Positions 36,064 to 46,013 of a DNA stretch of 64,000 nt are shown here, piece after piece (the first letter of the stretch is position 1; every line of letters begins with the position of its first letter). The position numbers were made by a program, and so were the translations under genes. Source of the DNA: Leptasterias polaris (lineage: Eukaryota; Echinodermata; Asteroidea; Forcipulatida; Asteriidae). Below the pieces are notes generated by a model. It was given only the letters and a program-made list of their open reading frames with translations. It was not told the origin of the DNA and ran no database searches. The stretch is taken from contig JAZGTN010000211.1 in NCBI GenBank assembly GCA_037783415.1, positions 1-64,000 on the forward strand, read 5' to 3'.

Positions 36064-37942
36064 GGTGACCGCTCTATATTCCGACATCCCTATGTTCCGA
36101 CACCCCTATGTTCCGACATCCCTATGTTCCGACACCCCTATGTTCCGACAACTCAACCTATATTCCGACACCCCTATGTTCCGACATCCCTATGTTCCAA
36201 CACCCCTATATTCCGACACCCCTATGTTCCGACACCCCTATGTTCCGACACCCCTATGTTCCGACAACCCAACCACCCCTATGTTCCGACACCCCTATGT
36301 TCCGACAACCTGCACCAACATTTTTTGGTAGCAATTTTTCAAAAAAACGGTGCGACTTAAAGAAAATACACCCGACCGCAATTTAATCCATTATCGTATA
36401 CCGGTAGCCTATATATCTTATGCCGTTCTCAGAAAAATTTAATTTATATGAAAAGTATTATTCTTCTATAGCAACTTTGGTTAAAAAAGAAGAGGGCTGA
36501 TTAATTGGGGGGGGGGGGGGGGGGGGGGGGGCAGGACTTATTTATTGATCATTATTAATTCTTATATAACATTTTTTTTTTTTGGGGGGGGGGCATTTTT
36601 TTGCGCATTTTTATACATATATATTTGTAATATTTTTTCGTTGGAAACATTTTATTTAAAATGAAACTTAGATAGTCGCATTTGTTTTGAATATTGAACT
36701 CGCATGTGGGCTAACTTTATGCAGTAGTTTAAACAATAATTGTAGCGATCCAGCACCCGTGATAGCTTCGTGCTTGGTGCGTGCGCTCGCTCGCATGGCG
36801 CGAAAAAGCTAGCGTTTAGAGCAGTCTGGATTTAGCTGTCCGTAATTAAGAAGGTCGTCCGTCCGTGTTACCTTGTACACCTACAGTATATAAAACTTAA
36901 GTCAGTGAGAAGGCAAGAACTATTTCACTTTCAAAATTAACCAATTTAACACTAATATTTATGTCCCATTGTAACAATAAAGGGGAGACTCTTATTCATC
37001 TGTTTTGCGTATTAACTATTATGTGCCTCTGCAATAACCTTTTCGTGGATAAAGGATAAAACCAAGTTAAACATAATCATAGGCCTATATGATGCATTAT
37101 TTTTGGTTTGTTAAAACTGACTTATTAGAGTGTAAAGCTTAACACTTTACTTGACAGTCTTGTGTATATATATTGGGTACAGGCTTTAACTTTGGGTAAA
37201 CAAGGCAAAAGGAACGATTATTGCAACAAAGACAAAACACAGGCTTTAAATGAAATGTATCAACACGGAAACGCATCTAACAAAGAACAAGTGCCGATAA
37301 AGGAGCTATTGCCAGCTTACTCGGGGAGCCATAACTCATGTTAGTTGATGTTAATAATAATATGATCGCACAAAAAACATACATTGCCTAAAGAACATAA
37401 GAAAACGCAAACAAGCAACAAATTAATATGTGCTTCGATGATCTTAATTTGATTCCATCACCTTTAAAAATAGATAGTAGAAATTCAACTTATGAATGGT
37501 CAATGTGTAGTCTTGAATAAAGTAAAATGACTGAATGAGAAGAACAAAATCATGTAGGCACTAGTAATACCACAGCTAAAAAGAAACCACTGAGTTTTAG
37601 TGGATTAGGGGGATATGCGTGAATTGAATGCGTGTTGTTGAATGAAGTTTGGCTGAAATTGGCCGGGAAACCTGTAATACAAATTGTATTCTGATTATTG
37701 CTTATCAGAGTAATAATGTGCGAAAATAACGTGTCGGAACATAGGGGTGTCGGAACATAGGGGTGTCGGAACATAGGGGTGTCAGAACATAGGTTCAGTT
37801 GTCAGAACATAGGGGTGTCGGAATTTAGGGGTGTCGGAATATAGGGGTGTCGGAACATAGGGATGTCGGAATATAGGCTGGGTTGTCGGAATATAGGCTG
37901 GGTTGTCGGAACATAGGGGTGTCGGAACATAGGTGTGTAACC
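36064..37942. mobile_element. Foldback element with inverted tandem repeats (TU-like)
   Basis: The 8-bp sequence GATTAAAC occurs at 36056-36063 and 37943-37950, directly outside the element. The left end (36070-36310) is a tandem array of the 16-bp unit CCCTATGTTCCGACAC; the right end (37735-37935) is the same array inverted. The ~1.4 kb between has no transposase, holds poly-G runs of 25 (36507-36531) and 10 (36584-36593), and a GC-rich CGCTCGCTCGCATGGCGCG segment. Sea-urchin TU elements are known to have long inverted ends made of ~15-bp tandem repeats and 8-bp target duplications; this element has the same design. ORFs reading through the arrays are artefacts. Confidence 0.88.
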
Positions 37943-37950
37943 GATTAAAC

Positions 37951-38215
37951 ACATAACACATAACACATTTTTTTTTTTTTAATACTTTGTTTTTGCTGGG
38001 GATTTTGTATAAACTTTCACTGAAAAAATAAACACAAAAACCAACATTGATAATAGCAACAACCAAAAACAATTAAAGGAACTTTTGCATATCAAGACTT
38101 GATTGTTACAATCAAAATGAGAAACAGTGAATTGACAGGTACGTCAAATGGCTGAGACAGTTCTCTTGAAGATTGGTGGTGGTATGAACTTGATTATCAG
38201 TGGGTCCTCAGAATC
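37951..38215. repeat. Partial direct-repeat unit
   Basis: 38095-38215 matches the GATTGTTACAATCAAA...GAGACAGTTCTCTTGAAGAT...GTCCTCAGAATC part of the units at 31440 and 35220, then is broken by the hairpin MITE. Confidence 0.65.
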
Positions 38216-38947
38216 TACTCCTAGAACTATGAGGTTCATTCCGCTATCGTCTCCATTACCCTCATAGAGTGACATGTACAAAATCCTATTCGAAACTTTT
38301 TTTCCTTCACGTTTCTGCACCTACAGTTAATTTCCCAAACCGGATCTCGCCAAAATTAGGCTCTATGTGTTCCTTATACTCTCATCGAGGTCGGGTTGGG
38401 TCCAGAAAATCCACTCCGCAAAACAAAAGTTGCAAAAAGTGATAAATTCTCACCGTTTTCAGAATCCTCGCCTTCCGTTAACAAAATGGCCACTGTTGAA
38501 ATTTTTGAGCTGGTAATGCTGCGTGCTACGCTGGTAACGATTATCAACGGTTCATGTATACAATCATAGGCGCAATGCTGGTCCACAACAACCAATGTTC
38601 TGTATACGTGAATCGTTGATAATCGTTACCAGCGTAGCACGCAGCATTACCAGCTCAAAAATTTCAACGGCGGCCATTTTGTTAACGGAAGGCGAGGATT
38701 CTGAAAACGGTGAGAATTTATCACTTTTTGCAACTTTTGTTTTGCGGAGTGGATTTTCTGGACCCAACCCGACCTCGATGAGAGTATAAGGAACACATAG
38801 AGCCTAATTTTGGCGTGATCCGGTTTGGGAAATTAACTGTAGGTGCAGAAACGTGAAGGGAAAAAAGTTTCGAATAGGATTTTGTACATGTCACTCTATG
38901 AGGGTAATGGAGACGATAGCGGAATGAACCTCATAGTTCTAGGAGTA
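38216..38947. mobile_element. Long near-perfect hairpin MITE
   Basis: Two arms of about 347 bp (38216-38562 and 38601-38947) are almost perfectly complementary around a ~38-base loop. The termini are TACTCCTAGAACTATGAGG and its complement. The outermost TA/TA suggests a TA target as in Tc1/mariner relatives; the empty site was not found, so this is unproven. The truncated relative at 2940-3841 shows the family is dispersed. No ORF is conserved. Confidence 0.9.
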
Positions 38948-39831
38948 CATGAATACTACAACCATCTTTAATTTCTTCCATTTAAACATGCAATCAAAGC
39001 GAGGCTGGGAGGGAAATATAACTTTCTTTTTCGTTGGATGAAATCTGTTGTACATGACTTGTATTCTATAGACATTGGGAATCGGGAATGAGGTAAACAT
39101 GACTGTGGAATCATGCGGTTCAGTCATGCTGTGGCGGGAAGCAACCAGTTACAACCAAAAATATACAATTTGTATGTCACAAGTTCACATCAAAGACCTG
39201 CGTGCTGTCCATTTTCCGCAAAATGTAAATGTATTACATGCATGTCCGCCAACAACATTGTTGTGTATTGTATTACATTGTAACAACTTGAACTGACACG
39301 ATGACTTCAAGTTTCTTGGCTTGGTTCGTTTACAAAAATAGCGCCCGGAGCTAGCGATATCAAAAAGAATATTCAACACAGTTTGATAAAAATAATAAAT
39401 GATAAACAGAAATAACTAGTGGATAGGAACTTAAATACACAACAACCCTTGCCTACGGCAAAACCAGCTTTGGGGCAGCAATTTTTTACAGCATCCTTTC
39501 AAATAAATAAAACAAAAATGAGGCAAAGTGAGTTTTTGGTCTGATCCTATTTTTAGGATGAAATTATGAAATTATGTTATTGTCATTGTTTACTAGCCAG
39601 ACCATTGAGGTACCTCACAGAGCACACATTCTGGTGGATATTGTGGAAATAAAACTATAACATTGGACAACTACTTTAAAAGTAACTCTTAAAAGTTTTC
39701 AAAGTGCACATGATGGAATGAAAACTGGAACTTATACAGTTATGTTTATTAATTTAGCTGGGGACAGGAGTTGGGGGGAGGGGGGGGGGGGGGTGGGGGG
39801 GGGGGGGTTAGTGGGTGGGCCCAACAGGGTG
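38948..39831. other. Gene-free stretch with poly-G
   Basis: No supported ORF. Runs of 14 and 13 G separated by one T lie at 39780-39807. Confidence 0.55.
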
Positions 39832-42800
39832 TAGTGGGAAGTGTCATCTGATATGAAAGGAGATGATTATAAATACATCAATACAAGTTTTAATTATTAA
39901 TGAGGTTTTCCCAAAATTGCACTTGAGGGTGTAACTTTGTGGATATTATCACTTATATAATATTTGTTTTTTACTAAACAAGTAAACTCAATCAAAGGCT
40001 TCGGATAAACTAGCTGCTTCAGACCTACCCTCTATAATATAGCTAGTATGGACACAATCATTTAGAAATAATCTAACGGATGATAATTCTGATTTACAAG
40101 TTTCAACTGCAGCCTGAGAATATGAATAGACAGGAACAATAATTGCCAATCCCTTTTTTTTTATGTGAAAAGTTGAATTTAGGATAAGGAATATTATGAT
40201 TGGTTTGGTCCTACATTTGTTCAGCACTCTGATTTCATTCACAAGAAAATAGGGTGGGGGGGGGAATGTATTTGTCTTCACTTTTTTTGAACAAGGGGCA
40301 TTTTTTTTCTTCTCGCAATATCAAAGCTAATTACTTCATTCAAATCTCAATAAGTCTGATCAGTACTGTGTGATCAGTGCTTTACAGACCCCATTGGAAT
40401 CTATACAGACACTTACACCAATGTTCCGCGTAGTACGTATTAAAATATAAATATTGGCTGTAATAAAGCAGAAATATAGTCATGAGGTAAAATCTGGACT
40501 GTTCTGTTTCACAAGTGATTATATTCTGCTATTCTGTTAGAATAAAATGCATACTATAGTTATTTATAGACCTCACAATAGATCCTTGTCATTTGATTGT
40601 TCTCATAGAATTTATAATTTATTTCAACAGCAAATGACACAACAATTAAGAATTTTTTCCAAAAACAAGGTACATGCATTAAAACCGCAAATAAAAACTG
40701 AGGTAGTGCTGTTTAAGATAGTTTGGCTTTTACGCATACAGCGTGAAAGCGTATGCGACTGCAAAAGAAACCTGGTAGCGCAGTTTATACAGAGAGAAGT
40801 CAATGTTATATCTGTTATCACACGCAAAGCACAGCGGTGAATTCTCCAATACAGGACTCATCTATTAAGTTTTGGACTGCAGATCAGTTTACATTGCAAA
40901 ATACAGTACGACACATGACTGTTGTTCCGCCAATCAAATGAAAAGATCTATGAGTGCGGTATATGAAAGTGCATACTAATTATTTGTACATGTAGTTGAT
41001 TTCAACAAATAGTCTAAACCAACAGATATGGATAAAGACTCGATAAAACAATTTCCAACATGTTCCAGCCATAAATCATCCTTAAGCATTCTGGAAGACA
41101 AGAGTGATTTCAGCTAGCAGATTTGCACATAACTTACATTCTATAAAGATGGTCATAGTGGAAAAATTCCCTGAAACTCTTTTGCCAACAGTGCCATACT
41201 GTTTCGATCTCGCAAGACCAAAACTCAATGCTACTTGAAGACAAATACATTTCCCTCCACTATTTTCTTGTGTCTCCAACAGGGCGGTATGCCTATAATC
41301 CAATGTTTATGATTGTTGCGCAAATGATTGACGATGAAATAAGAGCCACTCAACTACAACAACCATCATGGCGCACTAATTTTGAAGCAATCCAGTACCA
41401 AACTATAACACCTGCTGTAGTTACATGTAAACTACAGCAAAACTACAGCATGGCATCCTTCTTAGCAGCTTGATTTACTTTCAAACTTACTCAGTTTCCA
41501 AAGATGTATTGCGGTTTATTTTTTAAGATGGCACTTGTGCGTGGCCTTAATTTTCACAAGTTTTTAAATTTATGTACACATCAGGTCAAAGTACAAATAC
41601 TGGTCTTTGATGATTTCTAGTTGAATATTAGCATTAGTTCCACTTGTACAGTCTGATCTTTGTATCAGGTCAAAAAACAAGGGAGAAAGATACTACCTAA
41701 CTGCATGGAAGAAATTAATGTAAGACTCACCCGTTGTGAAGAAATTTGATTTCACTCAGAGAGGCAGCTCAATATTTCTTTCATGATGTAACATCAGTGA
41801 AGGGTAACAGCTTCTTTTACAGGAATGTCTGCAAAATATGAAACATGAAAAGCTGTTAAAAATTTCTAACTTATACATGACATGAGTCTTGTAAACTGTC
41901 TGTTTCCACTAAGTTGTTCTAAAACCCCCACGACCCCTGACCCAAGGCCCTCTTGACCCCTCAAATAATTCTCCAATAATCGAACCATGTCCAAAATCTG
42001 AGCCTTGTTTGAATACAGTCCTGATTTAGAATGCAGCATGAGACACAACTGTCATACAGAACTGCATCCACTGTGATGAACTGCTGAACATGGAGGAATT
42101 ACCTCCTGACACATTTTTTGTACCATGTTTTTTTTAATTACCGTCATAATAAAACAAGACGTTAACAAATCGTTTTGACAGGGGAGGGGGGGGGGGAGAT
42201 TTCTTTTGGCCATTCACAATGCAGCTCTCTTTCCAGACAGTGAGTGATGTCCAAGTTGGCGGCTGCGGCTCAGCCCCATTGTTCTCATCCAAGACCACTG
42301 GGATGGGGCGGACTGAGCAAACAAGCATTACAGGCTACTCTTTAACAGCCACATGTCGTAGCCGCAGCTGCCAATTTTGACATATTAAACAAGAAAGATT
42401 GTTGTATAGTGGCATAGGAAGAATTGCGTCCAGGGAGCTAGCATAAATCTAACATTATTTTATGAGCTATGGAATTCCCTACTCAGTTTAGGTTCTTGCA
42501 GAATTCTGTATTTTGCGACATCATTATGGAGGAAGCTCCATCAATTGTCATGTACCAAACTAGGCAACAGGGGGTATGGGTGGTTAACACAGGTTCCCAA
42601 TTGGGAAACAATCCTTTTTGGTTGGGCCGGCTTTGAGACATGCATGGCAAAGTTAAATGGTTGATGGGTAAGTTAAAGGGGTCAAGGAGGTCAAGGTTTT
42701 TTAGAACAACTCGTTACCAATCAAAATTTCAAGCATAATGCAACTTCGACATGTCAATTTTGATGCATTGCAAGGTCTAGTGATGTGCCGTTTGGTTTGA

Positions 42801-42989
42801 GTTACCACTTTCTATAAGTACAACATATTTCTGATACAAATTGATGTACTGCTGCAGGATAGATTGGTTGTTTGAGGAGAAGGGGGGAAATCAGTCCTTG
42901 AGTAAGATAAGTAAAGGTTTGAGAAAGATGGAAACATTTTGTTTTGTACTTTTCAAGATGGAAATAAATGTTACATTGAATTGAATTGA
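39832..42989. repeat. Large duplicated block, copy A
   Basis: Starts GTAGTGGGAAGTGTCATCTG, the same as the block beginning at 58082, and stays collinear through GTTATCACACGCAAAGCACA (40815), the uninterrupted CATCCTTAAGCATTCTGG site (41080) and the AAGACAAATACATTTCCC segment (41240). From about 41690 it holds one copy of the unit repeated at 50150-54640. No gene was recognised; the ~100-codon ORFs here are not conserved between copies. Confidence 0.8.
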
Positions 42990-43277
42990 ATTGAATGTTA
43001 AATCTGTTATCACACGCAAAGCACAGCGGTGAATTCTCCAATACAGGACTCATCTATTAAGTTTTGGACTGCAGATCAGTTTACATTGCAAAATACAGTA
43101 CGACACATGACTGTTGTTCCGCCAATCAAATGAAAAGATCTATGAGTGCGGTATATGAAAGTGCATACTAATTATTTGTACATGTAGTTGATTTCAACAA
43201 ATAGTCTAAACCAACAGATAATGGATAAAGACTCGATAAAACAATTTCCAACATGTTCCAGCCATAAATCATCCTTA
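42990..43277. repeat. Large duplicated block, copy B, left piece
   Basis: Matches 40803-41082 and 59111-59400 up to CATCCTTA, where the Academ-like element is inserted. The block resumes at 49553. Confidence 0.88.
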
Positions 43278-43755
43278 TAGTAGACCAGCCAAACTTTAAA
43301 AAGTGCTCTAGAAAAAAATTCCACGGCATAGTTTGTTAATGGCTGGCATCCATGCTAGATGTATGGATCATGGGATCGGGCAGACGATTAGGGTGGATGC
43401 CAAGCTTGATTTTGAATTTTAAGGTCATTTCGAGGTCAAAAAGGTCAAATAAGGTCAAATTTCAAATTTTTGAATTTTGCACCAAATTTGTGTCCAAGTG
43501 GTAGATCTATCCATAAAATCTATTTTTATCATCATATTATTATACCAAGCTGGTGAAATTAAGATTTTTTTTTTTATCATATGCACAAATGTATAGTAAA
43601 ATGAAAACTAAAAGTGCGTTTTTCTCAAAAAGTGCATATATTGAATATACAAAAGTTGAACACTCGTCCTATCCCAACAGAACATATAATTGTTTCAAAA
43701 ATTTTTTTTCTGGAAGGTCAATATACCCAGGCAGTTTTCAAAAAAAAAATTAATT
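43278..43755 (+). repeat. Academ-like element, left terminal inverted repeat
   Basis: Contains TGGCATCCATGCTAG and GATTAGGGTGGATGCCAAGC, AAGGTCA repeats, AGATCTATCC and TACCCAGGCAGTTTT, all in inverted order at the right end. It diverges from the right copy by substitutions and small indels. Confidence 0.88.
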
Positions 43756-44708
43756 AAATCGCACCTTCATTTATTGTGTAATTAAATAAAAAAGGTATGC
43801 CTAATTACCGTAAATTTGAACGCATAGTGGGTTTATAGTGTAATGACATGGTGCTCATAACTGTAAGCCTATGATTCATATCAAAGTTGTTTGTACTCCC
43901 AATCTTTCCATGAAAACTTTTTTCATACTCCAACACAGTCAACAAACCTACAATGAGTTAAATTAATTAATTAGTTAACATTAACAAACTAATTAATTAC
44001 CTACATAGTTAAACCATGGAGGAAGGAAATACTTGCCATGTTTCTAAGCTAGCTCCTCAGAGTAAACTAGTAATAGACCAGGCACAGGCCACTTCTCCCA
44101 TAAGATTGACATCTTAAGTACTTCTGATGTTTATTCTGTCCAGACCAGTGACCTTTGGTGTCTGATTAGCCATCAGAACATCAAGGGCCACATAGCCACA
44201 CTAACATCCATTGTTTTGATCGGAGTAACTATATACTGGAAATGCTCTTTTATTGTGTACATCTGAAGCCATCAACCCTCGGTTTCTTTGATGAAAGAAC
44301 TTTCTCATCATCTGTTAGAGTGAGTAGACTTTCTTTTTAATCTCTAGGCCTATTATCTTTAACTGAAATATAGTAATTATGGAGACATGTGTATAGACTG
44401 ATGGTATAAAACATCTAGTCCTTGCTCATGGCACAATAGGAACATGAGCTATTGCATCACTGATTTCACCGTAAGAATGATTTCTTGTTGTTTCAAAAGT
44501 TGAATAATTGTATATTTTCAGAACACTCGTGATGTTGGCTTTACTTTTTCTTTTGTATAGTTTGAATATTGATTGCAGTTTTATTATAAATCACCTTGTG
44601 TGAGCTTATAAAGGATTCCTTTGTAGTTTCACTTATTGAGTTTAATCTCTAGATCACTGATGATGTATGCAGGTGAAAAATCGAACTTCATAATATCCAA
44701 AACCCTGA
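43756..44708 (+). other. 5' non-coding region of the Academ-like element
   Basis: No long ORF. The region would carry the element's promoter and any 5' exon. Because the coding frame is open without a Met upstream to 44709, a spliced 5' exon is possible; TTTTCATCAG at 44733-44742 could act as an acceptor. Confidence 0.5.
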
Positions 44709-46013
44709 CAGTCTCGTCAACAAAAAGGAGTATTTTCATCAGAGTCTGAGTCAACTGAAGAAGAAGATGCTGCCATGATTGATATTGCACAAGGAGACAT
44801 CTTCCAAGAGATGGTTCATGTCGCCCTCAGAGTCAGGAAAGATTTGCTTGACACACCTGGACATTCATCCACCTGGCAAGAACTAAACCAAGACCACGTG
44901 GATCAAGTAATTCCAAACAGCCTGTATCTTCTTCTGCGCTTGCTGTTTGGGGGCACAGATATGGTGGATGAAGACTTTGAAGAAGATGACAGTGTCAAGC
45001 AGACTGTATGCAGTATTGCCCAGGACATCGTCTTTGCTGTTTCCAATAGACGGAAGTTGACGCCAAAGCACATTGGCTTGGGTCTTGCTCTCCACTTGTT
45101 CCATGCAGCCAACCATACCATCGGTATCGACACTGTGCGGAGAATTGACACAACCATAGCTCAAGACATTCTTAAGAGATTTGCACAGAACGGCAATGTA
45201 TATGTCCCAGACAATATTGTCAAAGAAAGGATGATCCACTGCTCTTGTGACAATATTGATGTCCTAGAAGCTACACTTGATGGAAAAAACACCTTCCATT
45301 GCACACAGATGATGGTATGGCAAAGAGGACCTGCCCCACAACGCGGTCAAGGTGATCCACTAAGCAAGCACATCATGAGAGCAAGGGCTATCAAGGTTGA
45401 TGCTCTCCAGGAGTTTCAAAGGCTTGATCATGCTACCTTGCCAGCTGGAAAGAGGCCTTCACATTCGTTTACTGGTGACGAGGAAATTGATGCAGATTGG
45501 TTCAACATAATCTGTGATGAAAGGCCAAAGGCACGTGCAAAGAACTTAGCATGGGTTGTATCACGCATTCATGATGATGGAGAGGAGCGTTCTGTTCCTG
45601 CATGGGGAGCACTCAATGAAGCAACCAGTATAGTTGACCCTCCTGTGACAACAGCAGGGATGTTGCCTATTCTTCAGGCACCAGCGGATGACAATGACAC
45701 ACTCACCACCGTGATCAATCGCTTTGTGGACATTTCAAACCCCACAGGTCAGAAACACACCATCATCACAGCGGACCAGCCACTATACAGCAGAGGAAAG
45801 GAACTGGTATGGGCCAATCCAAAATATGAGAATGTAATTTTTCTCATGGGAGGACTCCACATCTGCTTCAACTTTCTGAAGGCTATTGGTCAACACATGG
45901 AAAGTGCTGGGCTTGATGATCTGTGGACAGAGGCTGGTGTTTATGCTGCCAACAGACTGAGACCATGCTTCAAGGCAAAGCCTATTACCGCGCCGTTAGA
46001 GGACACCAACTGA
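44709..46013 (+). CDS. Academ-like transposase protein, N-terminal ORF
   Basis: 412 codons from ATG 44775, but the frame is open from 44709 and the extra residues (SSESESTEEEDAA) look like real protein, so the true start is probably upstream or in another exon. The encoded region is typical of the N-terminal part of large Academ-type proteins, which is poorly characterised. It includes the conserved-looking phrases IDTTIAQDIL, DNIDVLEATLDG, TADQPLY and LMGGLHICFNFLK. The match to coding sequence ends near 45951-45955; the next exon-like sequence is read one base out of frame in the overlapping downstream ORF. The simplest explanation is loss of one base. The last ~20 residues before the stop at 46013 are out-of-frame. 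Confidence 0.75.
   Translation, partial: QSRQQKGVFSSESESTEEEDAAMIDIAQGDIFQEMVHVALRVRKDLLDTPGHSSTWQELNQDHVDQVIPNSLYLLLRLLFGGTDMVDEDFEEDDSVKQTVCSIAQDIVFAVSNRRKLTPKHIGLGLALHLFHAANHTIGIDTVRRIDTTIAQDILKRFAQNGNVYVPDNIVKERMIHCSCDNIDVLEATLDGKNTFHCTQMMVWQRGPAPQRGQGDPLSKHIMRARAIKVDALQEFQRLDHATLPAGKRPSHSFTGDEEIDADWFNIICDERPKARAKNLAWVVSRIHDDGEERSVPAWGALNEATSIVDPPVTTAGMLPILQAPADDNDTLTTVINRFVDISNPTGQKHTIITADQPLYSRGKELVWANPKYENVIFLMGGLHICFNFLKAIGQHMESAGLDDLWTEAGVYAANRLRPCFKAKPITAPLEDTN

Noticed and set aside
36065..36386. Repetitive ORFs (HPYVPTPLCSD repeats), also on the other strand at 37550-38072
   Set aside because: Each is a reading of the 16-bp tandem unit of the foldback element; the same peptide appears in three frames.
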